64,000 nt of DNA, taken from Arboricoccus pini. GTDB lineage: Bacteria; Pseudomonadota; Alphaproteobacteria; Geminicoccales; Geminicoccaceae. The DNA is taken from the NCBI RefSeq assembly GCF_900187945.1, contig NZ_FYEH01000001.1, forward strand, positions 248,001-312,000, in the 5' to 3' direction. Both the position numbers and the translations under genes were made by a program. The notes beneath the pieces were generated by a model. The model made no database searches. It was not told the DNA's origin and saw only the letters and a program-made list of their open reading frames with translations. The first letter of the stretch is position 1. Every line of letters starts with the position of its first letter. Positions 1 through 7,900 of the stretch are shown piece after piece.

Positions 1-9
1 GAGAGCTTG

Positions 10-318
10 ATGGCGAAGAAGGCGAAACGGACGCTGAAGCCGGGGATGGAGAGCGCGTCGCGCTGGACCGTCCGTGGCGTCGCGGTACCGTTGCAGCGGG
101 CCGCCAGCGAGACCGCGCGCGCGGAAGGCAAGACGCTTGGCCAATGGTTGAGCGAGGTGGTTGAGGCCGCCCTTGCCGATGCGCCGTCGCGGCTGCCGGC
201 TGCCACCGCCGCCGGATGGCGAGAGGCGATTGAGGCCAGGCTCGAGCGGCTGGAGGGCGTGGTCGGCATCGATGCACAGCGCGCCGCCGCAGAGTCGACG
301 GCCGCGGTGGCGAACTGA
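10..318 (+). CDS. Small ribbon-helix-helix-like protein
   Basis: The 102-residue product has a Lys/Arg-rich N terminus. It is followed by a short strand-like segment (RWTVRGV, about residues 19-25) and two amphipathic helices (PLQRAASETARAEGK and LGQWLSEVVEAAL), the layout of a MetJ/Arc-type DNA-binding protein. An Ala/Glu/Arg-rich helix closes the protein. I chose ATG at 10; a TTG at 7 is also in frame, and the upstream context is cut by the window edge. Function is unknown. Such proteins are often antitoxins or local regulators, but no toxin partner is visible here. The following 220 bases hold no convincing gene. Confidence 0.65.
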   Translation: MAKKAKRTLKPGMESASRWTVRGVAVPLQRAASETARAEGKTLGQWLSEVVEAALADAPSRLPAATAAGWREAIEARLERLEGVVGIDAQRAAAESTAAVAN

Positions 319-472
319 GGATGGACCAGGGCATCCGCGTCTGCCCGCATCCCTCGAGTCCGACATAGCCCGACGGCGTGTCGGGGCGGCTCCGTGCTCG
401 AAAGGCACGCGCGGCTCCGGGCTCGCCATGAAACGATGATATTTTCCAGGTACGGATCGACCTGATGACGTG

Positions 473-488
473 CCCGCCGGTAGGCGGG
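473..488. other. Perfect short hairpin upstream of homospermidine synthase
   Basis: CCCGCC-GGTA-GGCGGG forms a 6-bp GC stem with a 4-base loop, about 50 bases before the hss start. No T-run follows, so it is not a canonical terminator. It could be a leader structure or chance in GC-rich DNA. Confidence 0.3.
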
Positions 489-539
489 ACATCTTGAAGC
501 GAACGCCAGAGGCCGCAGCGGCCGCACGAGGACTGATTG

Positions 540-1970
540 ATGAGCCAAGCGACGACCCGGCACGAGACATTCGCCCAGTTGAAGGGCAAGTTGCTGCTGG
601 TCGGCTGTGGCAGTATCGGCCAGGCGGTCCTCCCGCTGATCCTTCGTCATCTGGACGTCTCGCCCGATCGGATCACCATCGTCACCGCCGACAGCCGTGG
701 CCGCGATGTCGCAGCCGAGCTTGGCATCACCTTCATCGAGCAGGCGGTCACGCGCGAGAATTATCGCGACCTCCTAGGTTCCCATCTTTCGGCCGGCGAC
801 TTCTTCCTCAATCTTTCGGTCGACGTCTCGTCGGTCGACATGATGCTGCTCGCCCGCGAGAAGGGTGCCCTCTACCTGGACACGGTGGTCGAGCCTTGGG
901 GCGGGGCCTATTTCGACCCCAGCCTCACGCCGTCCGAGCGTTCCAATTACGCACTTCGTGAGAGCATGCTGGCGCTGCGCCGCGAGCTCGGCAAAGGCCC
1001 GACGGCGGTCAGTGCACAGGGTGCCAATCCCGGCATGGTGAGCCAGCTTCTCAAAGAGGCCCTTCTCATCGTCGCCCGCGATACCGGCACCTCGCACACG
1101 CAGCCCACCACCCGCGAGGGCTGGGCGGACCTCGCGCGCGCGCTCGGGCTCAAGGCGGTCCACATCGCCGAGCGCGACACCCAGGTCAGCAACACGCCCA
1201 AGCGCGTGGGCGAGTTCGTCAACACCTGGTCGATCGACGGCTTCGTCTCGGAGGGCTGCCAGCCGGCCGAGATGGGCTGGGGCACGCACGAGAAGGGTCT
1301 GCCGCACGACGGTGCCCGCCACCCGATGGGCTGCGACGCGGCCATCTATTTAAATCGCCCGGGGGCCAGCACGCGGGTGCGCACCTGGACGCCCAAGGCC
1401 GGTCCCATTATCGGCTTCCTCATCACGCATAACGAGGCGATCTCGATCGCTGATTACTACACGGTGCGCGAAGGGGAGAAGGTGGTCTACCGGCCGACCT
1501 CGCATTATGCCTACCACCCTTGCGACGCGGCCGTGCTCTCGGTGCACGAACTACAGGGCAATGGCTGGCAGCAGCAGCCCGAACAGCGCCTGATGATGGA
1601 AGAGATCGTCTCCGGCATCGACGAGCTGGGCGTGCTTTTGATGGGCCACGCCAAGGGCGCTTTTTGGTATGGCTCGCAGCTTTCCATCGAGGAAGCCCGC
1701 GAACTCGCACCGCATAACAGCGCCACCTCGCTCCAGGTCGCGGCCGGGGTGCTGGGCGGCATGGTCTGGGCGATCGAAAATCCGGCCGAAGGCATTGTCG
1801 AAGCGGATGAGCTCGACCATGTCCGTGTTCTCGAGGTGATGCGGAACTATCTAGGGCCCGTCACGGGGGCCTATAGCGACTGGACGCCGCTTGACCGACG
1901 CGGCGTCCTCTTCAGCGAGGACATCGACCAGGACGATCCCTGGCAGTTCAAGAATATACGGGTTCTTTAG
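540..1970 (+). CDS. hss: Homospermidine synthase
   Basis: The 476-residue product matches bacterial homospermidine synthase (EC 2.5.1.44) in length and character. This cytosolic enzyme makes sym-homospermidine from two putrescines with NAD as internal redox cofactor. The N-terminal dinucleotide-binding motif GCGSIG lies at about residues 21-26, and WGGAYFDP and SAQGANPGMVSQ follow in the family order. ATG at 540 is preceded by GAGGA at 528-532; a TTG at 537 is also in frame. The next gene, an ornithine decarboxylase, would supply putrescine, so the two form a polyamine module typical of alphaproteobacteria, which often use homospermidine in place of spermidine. Confidence 0.95.
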   Translation: MSQATTRHETFAQLKGKLLLVGCGSIGQAVLPLILRHLDVSPDRITIVTADSRGRDVAAELGITFIEQAVTRENYRDLLGSHLSAGDFFLNLSVDVSSVDMMLLAREKGALYLDTVVEPWGGAYFDPSLTPSERSNYALRESMLALRRELGKGPTAVSAQGANPGMVSQLLKEALLIVARDTGTSHTQPTTREGWADLARALGLKAVHIAERDTQVSNTPKRVGEFVNTWSIDGFVSEGCQPAEMGWGTHEKGLPHDGARHPMGCDAAIYLNRPGASTRVRTWTPKAGPIIGFLITHNEAISIADYYTVREGEKVVYRPTSHYAYHPCDAAVLSVHELQGNGWQQQPEQRLMMEEIVSGIDELGVLLMGHAKGAFWYGSQLSIEEARELAPHNSATSLQVAAGVLGGMVWAIENPAEGIVEADELDHVRVLEVMRNYLGPVTGAYSDWTPLDRRGVLFSEDIDQDDPWQFKNIRVL

Positions 1971-2085
1971 ACCTTCTCCCTAAGAACTCCTTCCCTGGTA
2001 CCGGCACTCGGTCCGAAATCCCGCCCCTGAATTTTGTCACCCTGTTGGGGATGGCCTGAAACGCCTACCCTTTCGGAGGTTGTCC
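1971..2085 (+). promoter_or_regulatory. Leader of ornithine decarboxylase; possible speF RNA motif
   Basis: This 115-base spacer has clear local structure. A hairpin at 1997-2014 pairs ACCG with CGGT, extended by GG/CC around a bulged T. A second small stem (CCC-TGTT-GGG) is at 2040-2049. The CCTTTCGGAGG segment could pair with and hide the Shine-Dalgarno sequence GGAGG at 2075-2079. In alphaproteobacteria the speF RNA motif is known in exactly this position, upstream of ornithine decarboxylase genes, and this leader carries the pyrimidine-rich run plus GGTACCGGCA that I associate with it. I could not run a covariance search, so the assignment is tentative. Confidence 0.4.
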
Positions 2086-3222
2086 ATGACCACGACTACG
2101 AAGCTCGATCGTTTCATGCAGGACGTTCGTCCCGCCACACCCTATCTCGTGGTCGACCTCGACATCGTCGAGGCGAACTACCGGGCCCTGGCCGAGGCCC
2201 TGCCGGATGCCCGCATCTATTATGCGGTCAAGGCCAATCCCGCGCCGGAGGTGCTTCACCGCCTGGCCGCCCTGGGCTCGTCCTTCGACGTCGCGAGCGT
2301 GCCGGAGGTCGAGCTGGCGCTTGCCACCGGTGTCAATCCGTCGTCGTTGTCATTCGGCAACACGATCAAGAAGGAGCGCGACATAGCGCGCGCCTTCGAG
2401 CTCGGCGTCCGGCTCTTTGCCTTCGACAGCGAGGCGGAGCTCTTGAAGATCGCTCGTGCCGCGCCCGGCGCCAAGGTCTTTTGCCGCATCCTCACCTCAG
2501 GCGAGGGGGCCGAATGGCCGCTCTCCAAGAAGTTCGGCTGCACGCCCGATATGGCGTTCGAGCTCATGAAGATGGCCGCAACCCTGCCGGTGGTCCCGCA
2601 CGGGATCTCCTTCCACGTGGGCTCGCAGCAGCGCGATCCTGGACAGTGGGATGCGGCCGTCGCCAGCGCCGCCCTTTTGTTTCGGCGCCTTGAGGAGAAG
2701 GCCGGCATCGAGCTCAAGATGGTCAACCTGGGCGGCGGCTTTCCAGCCCTTTATCGCGAGGCCGTCCCGGCCGCAGCCGCCTACGGTGCCGCCATCTGGG
2801 ATTCGCTCAGGCGGCATTTCGGCAACCGTATTCCGGCCGTCATCGCCGAGCCCGGTCGCGGTCTCGTTGGCGACGCCGGCGTCATCGAGGCCGAAGTCGT
2901 CCTGATCGCCGAGAAGGGGGACGCGGCCGGTCGACGATGGATCTATCTGGACGTCGGCAAGTTCGGCGGCCTCGCCGAGACCATGGACGAGGCGATCCGC
3001 TATCCCATCGAGACCGACCGCGACGGGACCGCCTCGCCGGTCATCCTGGCCGGCCCGACCTGCGACAGCGCCGACGTGCTCTACGAGAAGAACGCCTATC
3101 TGATGCCCGACTCGCTGGCGATCGGCGATCGCGTGCGCATCAAGAGCACGGGCGCCTACACGACCAGCTACTCGGCCGTGAACTTCAATGGTTTCGAGCC
3201 GCTGCGCGCCTATTTCGTCTGA
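2086..3222 (+). CDS. Ornithine/lysine decarboxylase, fold-type III PLP enzyme
   Basis: The 378-residue product belongs to the alanine-racemase-fold decarboxylases, which turn ornithine into putrescine (some also act on lysine). The PLP lysine is K49 in YYAVKANP. FHVGSQ, the glycine-rich GGGFP and EPGR phosphate-binding segments, and the C-terminal CDSAD catalytic cysteine loop are all in order, so the enzyme looks complete. ATG at 2086 sits 6 bases after GGAGG; an in-frame TTG at 2080 overlaps that site and is unlikely. It follows hss on the same strand and provides its substrate. The strong hairpin at 3257-3283 closes the unit. Confidence 0.93.
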   Translation: MTTTTKLDRFMQDVRPATPYLVVDLDIVEANYRALAEALPDARIYYAVKANPAPEVLHRLAALGSSFDVASVPEVELALATGVNPSSLSFGNTIKKERDIARAFELGVRLFAFDSEAELLKIARAAPGAKVFCRILTSGEGAEWPLSKKFGCTPDMAFELMKMAATLPVVPHGISFHVGSQQRDPGQWDAAVASAALLFRRLEEKAGIELKMVNLGGGFPALYREAVPAAAAYGAAIWDSLRRHFGNRIPAVIAEPGRGLVGDAGVIEAEVVLIAEKGDAAGRRWIYLDVGKFGGLAETMDEAIRYPIETDRDGTASPVILAGPTCDSADVLYEKNAYLMPDSLAIGDRVRIKSTGAYTTSYSAVNFNGFEPLRAYFV

Positions 3223-3256
3223 CCCTTCCGGGGCCGACATCGCGCAAAAATAGAAG

Positions 3257-3283
3257 AGCTCGCCGGCCCGAAGCCGGCGAGCT
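3257..3283 (+). terminator. Hairpin terminator after the polyamine genes
   Basis: AGCTCGCCGGC and GCCGGCGAGCT pair perfectly over 11 bp around the loop CCGAA. On the plus strand the hairpin is followed by TTCCTGCCC, only mildly T-rich. On the minus strand it is followed by a better T-run (the complement of AAAAATA at 3246-3252). It most likely ends the hss-odc transcript. Confidence 0.65.
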
Positions 3284-3313
3284 TCCTGCCCTTCGCCTTT
3301 GGTGCCTCATGCC

Positions 3314-3901
3314 ATGTTCCAGCCCTTCATGGCCGGGGATGTCATCCCGGCTGCCGTCGTCCGTGTCCGCCTCGCCGAGGCCAGGGACGAACATCTAGCC
3401 GAGATCACCGCGATCTATCGCCACGGCGTGAGCACGGGGACCTCCACCTACGAGGATCCCCTGCCCGACGAGGGGGAGATGGCGCAGAGGCTGGAGGCCG
3501 TGCGCACGGCCGGCCTGCCGGCCTTCGTCGCCCTGGGCGAGGAGGGCCGCGTTTTGGGCTTTGCCTGGGCTCGCCCCTTTCGCGAGCGCGCGGGCTATCG
3601 CCTGAGCGTCGAGAACTCGATCTACGTGGCGGCCAATGCCAGGCGCCAGGGTGTCGGCAGCCTGCTGCTCGAGAAGCTGATCCAGGCCTGCCGGGCGCTT
3701 GGTTGCCGGCGCATGGTGGCCGTCATCGGCGATGCCCGCAACGCCGCCTCGATCGCTTTGCACCGTGACGCCGGGTTCGAGACCGTGGGCTTTTTCCCGG
3801 GCCTGGGCGTGCGGCCTCGCCCGGAAGGTGGCCTCGAGGAAGTGGATGTCTTGATGATGCAGCGCTGCCTTGCCGGTAGCAACGTCGTTGGCCATGCTTG
3901 A
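3314..3901 (+). CDS. GNAT-family N-acetyltransferase, phosphinothricin-acetyltransferase-like
   Basis: About 195 residues with the GNAT fold. YVAANARRQGVGSLLLEKL is the acetyl-CoA pyrophosphate loop (Q/RxxGxG/A), and ARNAASIALHRDAGFE is the C-terminal motif B helix and strand seen in the Pat/Bar group. Those enzymes acetylate small amines such as phosphinothricin, methionine sulfoximine or other amino acids; the substrate here is unknown. Start codons at 3299 (TTG), 3302 (GTG), 3314 and 3329 (ATG) are all possible, and none has a strong ribosome-binding site. A second GNAT gene of the same subfamily follows directly, so the pair probably arose by duplication. Confidence 0.85.
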   Translation: MFQPFMAGDVIPAAVVRVRLAEARDEHLAEITAIYRHGVSTGTSTYEDPLPDEGEMAQRLEAVRTAGLPAFVALGEEGRVLGFAWARPFRERAGYRLSVENSIYVAANARRQGVGSLLLEKLIQACRALGCRRMVAVIGDARNAASIALHRDAGFETVGFFPGLGVRPRPEGGLEEVDVLMMQRCLAGSNVVGHA

Positions 3902-3966
3902 ATCCCTCGGGCGGCCTTGCGACATCGGCCGCCGCGAGGCCAAGGGACTTCGCCGCAAGGATCGGG

Positions 3967-4488
3967 ATGACGATGATTATCGACGAGGCGTCGCTCGACG
4001 ACGTTCCGGGTATTCTTGCGATCTATAACGAGGTGCTTTTGAGCTCGACGGCGATCTATGCCGAGGTGCCGGTCGATCTCGCTAACCGCATCGAATGGTT
4101 CGAAGCACGCCGTCGCCACGGCTTTCCCGTCCTCGTTGCTCGCGACGGCCACGGCATTGCCGGCTATGCGAGCTTCGGCTCCTTTCGCAGCTTTCCCGGC
4201 TATCGCTACACGGTCGAGCATTCGATCCACATCCGCGCCGACGCCAGGGCGCAAGGCCTGGGCAGACGCCTGATGGAGGCGCTGATCCCCCTGGCACGGG
4301 CCATGGGCATGCACGCCATGATCGCCGGTATCGATGCGGCCAACGAGGGCTCGATCCGTTTCCACGAGCGTTTCGGCTTCGAGCGCGTGGCGACCTTTCC
4401 CGAGGTCGGCCGCAAGTTCGGACGCTGGCTGGATCTCGCCTGCATGCAGCTTTTCCTCGATCCGCCTGGCAGCGGTCGCCCCGACTGA
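3967..4488 (+). CDS. Second GNAT-family acetyltransferase, phosphinothricin-type
   Basis: This 173-residue GNAT protein resembles its upstream neighbour: IYNEVLLSSTAIYAE near the N terminus, RADARAQGLGRRLMEAL as the acetyl-CoA loop, and DAANEGSIRFHERFGFE as the C-terminal motif. ATG at 3967 is preceded by AAGGA at 3957-3961; the open frame extends further upstream without a better signal. The length is normal for the Pat/Bar subfamily. Neither GNAT gene has a neighbour that reveals its substrate. Its 3' end runs into the 29-bp tandem repeat. Confidence 0.88.
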   Translation: MTMIIDEASLDDVPGILAIYNEVLLSSTAIYAEVPVDLANRIEWFEARRRHGFPVLVARDGHGIAGYASFGSFRSFPGYRYTVEHSIHIRADARAQGLGRRLMEALIPLARAMGMHAMIAGIDAANEGSIRFHERFGFERVATFPEVGRKFGRWLDLACMQLFLDPPGSGRPD

Positions 4489-4490
4489 GG

Positions 4491-4616
4491 CGCCGTGATC
4501 CCCTAGGCGGGCGTCAGCGCGCCGTGATCCCCTAGGCGGGCGTCAGCGCGCCGTGATCCCCTAGGCGGGCGTCAGCGCGCCGTGATCCCCTAGGCGGGCG
4601 TCAGCGCGCCGTGATC
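4491..4616. repeat. 29-bp tandem direct repeat, 4.3 copies
   Basis: A 29-base unit beginning CGCCGTGATCCCC and ending GGGCGTCAGCG is repeated head to tail at 4491-4519, 4520-4548, 4549-4577 and 4578-4606, plus a 10-base partial copy to 4616. The copies are identical as far as I can read. The fourth copy encodes, on the minus strand, the last eight codons and stop (DHGALTPA-stop) of the FUSC gene. The array therefore reiterates a gene terminus rather than random spacer. It lies between convergent genes. Confidence 0.97.
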
Positions 4617-6857
4617 AATGTCGTGGACGATCTCGCCGATCAACTGGAGGATCTTGCGCGCGTGGTAGAGGATCTGCGCCTGGATCACGAGATTGCCCTG
4701 GGCCTGGGGCGTCGAGGCCTCGGCGAAGGGCAGCGCCTCGGCCAGCATGGGCAGCAGATCGTCGATCGCCGGCACGGCCGGGCCTGGGCCACCCGCAAGC
4801 CGCGCCGCCAAGGCCGCGAAAGCCCGCTCGGTGCGCTCGTCCAAGGTGCGCACGATGCCAACCAGGCTCTCCGGCAAGGCCGCGTCCAGCATGGTGGCAT
4901 TGTCGTCCAGGAGCACCACCTGCTCGACCAGCGAATCGAGTGCTGCCAGCAGGAGCGGGCCGCCTTTCGTCTCGCGCCGTCGCATGCGGAACTCGTCGGC
5001 AAGGTTGCGAAAACGCAGTCGCTCCGCGCCCCAAAGGGCCAGGAGGGCCGGCCCGGTGCGCTCATATCGGTCGCTCGCCGTCTCGGCGATCTCCAGCCGC
5101 TGGAAGGCGCGTCGCGTTGTCTCCGCCGCATGGCCGATGACGTCGGTAGCCAGGCTGCGGACCTGATCGGCCAGCCGTACCGGCAGGACGGTGGCGGCCA
5201 CCAGGATGCCGACGAGGCTGCCAAAGCCCGTCTCCCAGATGCGCGAGAAGAGGACGGCCAGGGGGGCCTGCTGGAAGACCTCCAGGCCCAGGACGACAGC
5301 CAGTCCGACGGCGCCGCAGGCAACGTCGTAGCGGCTCTTGACGTTCATGGCGAAGACGCCGACGGCGATCATCAAGACAGGCAGCATAACGATCTGGGCG
5401 TAGTCTGTAAGCGGACCCAGAGCCAGGCCGATCATGACGCCGATCGCCGTGCCGACGCCGCGCTGGACGGCGCGCCGCCAAGTGTCGCCCAGCGTCGTCG
5501 TCATGACGAGGGCGGCCGTCACGATCGCCCAGTAAGAGTGGGACTGGTGCAGGATGCTGTCGACCAGGACGATGAGAAGGGCAGCGGCCGACCCCTGGAT
5601 GGCAACCCGGGTCGTGGGCAGCAGCCTGCTGGCCTGCCCACCCTGCGGCTTGCTCATCGTCGCCCCGCCCAGATCCAAGGGCGATCTTATGCCGCGCACC
5701 ATGCGGGTCGCCGCGAAGACCAGCCGCAGGAGATCGAGCCTGAGCGTGGCCGGCAGGTGAGGCGTCTTGATCGCCAATGCCCGCAGGCTGGTGATGCTCT
5801 CCTCGGTAGCCTCGATTGAGGCCGGCGGCGGATCGGCCTCCGAGGCCAGGCGCTGGAGGCGGAGCAGCATGCGGCTGACATTGGCGCGCGCCGGCGTGTC
5901 CAGGTGACCAAGGTCGGCGGCAAGGCCGCTCAGGGCCTCGGCCGCCGTCGTCGTCGCCTGGTTCAGGACATAGAGGCGATAGATCGTCGTCTGCAGACGA
6001 GGCCGGTTCGGATGATCGGGGGCTATGCCGTTCTCGACCAGCTCACGCAGGTCCGACCAGGCCGTTCGGAGCGCGTCCCGCCGACGGGCGGCTCTGGCCA
6101 GCGCATCGCCGTTGACGTCGTGCAGCGCGGCCCGGCAATCGCGCATCAATCTGACGGCGACACGTCGAAATACGCTGGCTCTGGCCAAAACGAGAAGATC
6201 CGCCTGCGAGGTTCCAGCCTGCAGCCTTAGCGTCATGGCGGCCGCCATGGCGATGATGCCGGCCAGGAGCAGCCAGCGCGCATGGTCCGGGCCGAAGGCA
6301 AACGGGAGCCCGTAGACAGCACCCAGAAAAAGAAGGACGCCGGCCCCGTGACCCGTTGGCCCGAAGCGCCTTATCCAAAGGCCCATGAAGGCGGCGACGA
6401 CGAGAAGCAGGCCCTGAGCACCGATCGGCTGCAGGAGCGGACGCATGAGTGCTGCGACGATGGCCGAGCCCGTGCCTGCCAGGATCATGATGAGAATGTC
6501 GCGGCAGGCGCCAAAGCGCGACTGGCCGGCTTCCAGCATGCAGGCGAAGGCTGCAAAGAGGGCGGCCACGGGCGGTATGACCATGGCATTGCCCTGGCCC
6601 GTTCGCGCGGCGACGAAGCTGCCGCCCAGACCCGCCAGGACGAAGGCCGTCAGCACCCGCAGTCCCAGCGTCATGCGCTCGCCGCCAGGGTCTTCCGCCT
6701 GCAGCACATCCTGCAGGCGCCGGCGAAGGTGCCCAAAGAGATAGACAGGCAAGGACGGCGGCCGATCGTGCAGCGCCAGCGGCGCGCCGGTCTTGTCTGT
6801 CGCCCTTGTCGTCCCTCGGACGCTGCCTCTGGCAGGATCGTCCGGCGCTGACTTCAC
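4590..6857 (-). CDS. FUSC-family inner-membrane transporter
   Basis: A 755-residue membrane protein with two hydrophobic blocks of about six segments each (roughly residues 55-205 and 370-510). They are separated and followed by long soluble helical regions, the layout of fusaric-acid-resistance/aromatic-acid-exporter proteins (FusC, YccS, AaeB). These export aromatic or weak acids, or act with periplasmic adaptors; no adaptor gene is adjacent. I chose GTG at 6857, which overlaps the stop of the upstream aldo-keto reductase (GTGA) and has GGAG just upstream. The frame stays open far into that gene, but that part is not FUSC-like. The C terminus lies in the 29-bp repeat array. Confidence 0.85.
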   Translation of the reverse strand: MKSAPDDPARGSVRGTTRATDKTGAPLALHDRPPSLPVYLFGHLRRRLQDVLQAEDPGGERMTLGLRVLTAFVLAGLGGSFVAARTGQGNAMVIPPVAALFAAFACMLEAGQSRFGACRDILIMILAGTGSAIVAALMRPLLQPIGAQGLLLVVAAFMGLWIRRFGPTGHGAGVLLFLGAVYGLPFAFGPDHARWLLLAGIIAMAAAMTLRLQAGTSQADLLVLARASVFRRVAVRLMRDCRAALHDVNGDALARAARRRDALRTAWSDLRELVENGIAPDHPNRPRLQTTIYRLYVLNQATTTAAEALSGLAADLGHLDTPARANVSRMLLRLQRLASEADPPPASIEATEESITSLRALAIKTPHLPATLRLDLLRLVFAATRMVRGIRSPLDLGGATMSKPQGGQASRLLPTTRVAIQGSAAALLIVLVDSILHQSHSYWAIVTAALVMTTTLGDTWRRAVQRGVGTAIGVMIGLALGPLTDYAQIVMLPVLMIAVGVFAMNVKSRYDVACGAVGLAVVLGLEVFQQAPLAVLFSRIWETGFGSLVGILVAATVLPVRLADQVRSLATDVIGHAAETTRRAFQRLEIAETASDRYERTGPALLALWGAERLRFRNLADEFRMRRRETKGGPLLLAALDSLVEQVVLLDDNATMLDAALPESLVGIVRTLDERTERAFAALAARLAGGPGPAVPAIDDLLPMLAEALPFAEASTPQAQGNLVIQAQILYHARKILQLIGEIVHDIDHGALTPA

Positions 6858-7681
6858 GCGCTGTCCCACTCCGGCGACAGCTCGCTCTCGACCAGCCGGC
6901 CGCGCGGGTTCTGCAGGGCGAAGAGGCGCTGCATCTCCTCTTCCTCGAGGCTGAAATCGAAGATCTCGAAATTGCGCCGCGCATTCGCTTCCTTGGCGGA
7001 GCGCGGGATGGCGATGACCCCCTCCTGCTGCACGAGCCAGCGAAGGGCGATCTGACCCTCGTTCTTGCCGTAGCGCTGGGCGATGTCGGCGATCACCGGG
7101 TGGCCGAAGACCTTGCCCTGCGCCAGCGGGCAATAGGCGGTAAGCGCGATGTCTTCCTGGCGCTGATAGGTCAGGAGCTTTCGCTGACTGAGGAAGGGAT
7201 GATATTCGACCTGATTGGTGACAAGCGGTGCCTTGAGCGAATCCAGGCTTTCCTCGATCAGCCGGGTGGTGAAGTTGGACACCCCCACATGGCGGGCGAG
7301 GCCGCGCTCCTTGACGTCGTCCAGGGCCGCCATCGTCTCGTCGAGCGGCACGGTCTGGCTCGGCCAGTGCAAAAGGAGGAGGTCGATATAGCCAAGGCGC
7401 AGCCGGTCCAGGCTCTCCTCGACCGCCACCTCGAAATCGCCCTCGCGGAATCGGTCCGGCCAGATCTTGGTCGTGACGAACACCTCGGCGCGCGGCAGGC
7501 CGGAATTGCGCACCGCGCGGCCCACCTCGACCTCGTTGCCATAGTATTGGGCAGTATCGATATGGCGATAGCCGATGTCGAGAGCCGCACTCACCATGCG
7601 CTCCGCATCCGCACCCTTCAGCTCCCAGGTGCCGAAGCCCAGGGCCGGTATCCGGGCACCATTGGCCTGCACGAGATGCAT
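6854..7681 (-). CDS. Aldo/keto reductase, 2,5-diketo-D-gluconate reductase type
   Basis: A 275-residue single-domain NADPH-dependent carbonyl reductase of the DkgA/DkgB group. The catalytic tetrad is visible: Asp and Tyr in HIDTAQYYGNE, Lys in TTKIWP and His in LLLHWPS. VIAIPRSAKEANARRN near the C terminus is the cofactor adenosine-phosphate site. ATG at 7681 has AAGGA close upstream; in-frame TTG at 7720 is less likely. It is translationally coupled to the FUSC exporter downstream, suggesting joint handling of reactive carbonyls or organic acids, which is inference. Confidence 0.93.
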   Translation of the reverse strand: MHLVQANGARIPALGFGTWELKGADAERMVSAALDIGYRHIDTAQYYGNEVEVGRAVRNSGLPRAEVFVTTKIWPDRFREGDFEVAVEESLDRLRLGYIDLLLLHWPSQTVPLDETMAALDDVKERGLARHVGVSNFTTRLIEESLDSLKAPLVTNQVEYHPFLSQRKLLTYQRQEDIALTAYCPLAQGKVFGHPVIADIAQRYGKNEGQIALRWLVQQEGVIAIPRSAKEANARRNFEIFDFSLEEEEMQRLFALQNPRGRLVESELSPEWDSA

Positions 7682-7830
7682 GGTCCTTAACTCCACCCCA
7701 CGTTCGGACCGGCGGCACAAGCGAGACCGCCGGTACTTCTTCGACCAGTCTAGGGAATGGCGGCCCCGGCGAAAAGCCGCTGGCCTCAGGCTTATGCCGA
7801 GGCTAGGCGCTTGCCCTTAGCGCTTTGGCT

Positions 7831-7845
7831 TGGCACCGTCCTTGC
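7831..7845 (+). promoter_or_regulatory. Sigma-54-type promoter
   Basis: TGGCAC-CGTCC-TTGC has the invariant GG and GC dinucleotides of the -24/-12 elements spaced exactly ten bases apart. It lies 56 bases before the ATP-grasp gene at 7901, a sensible leader length. An imperfect dyad (AGGCGCT...AGCGCTT) lies just upstream at about 7805-7823. The match is by eye, not a scored search. Confidence 0.6.
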
Positions 7846-7900
7846 CTGGAGAATGAGAAGACCGCCCCCTCGCGGCCAAGAGACGACATAGGAGGATCGG

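Noticed and set aside
4491-4616. 29-bp direct repeats as a CRISPR array
   Set aside because: The copies are contiguous with no spacers and no cas genes are near; this is a simple tandem repeat.
4611-5819. A 402-codon plus-strand frame
   Set aside because: It is antisense to the FUSC gene, Gln/Arg/His-rich and without hydrophobic or domain structure.
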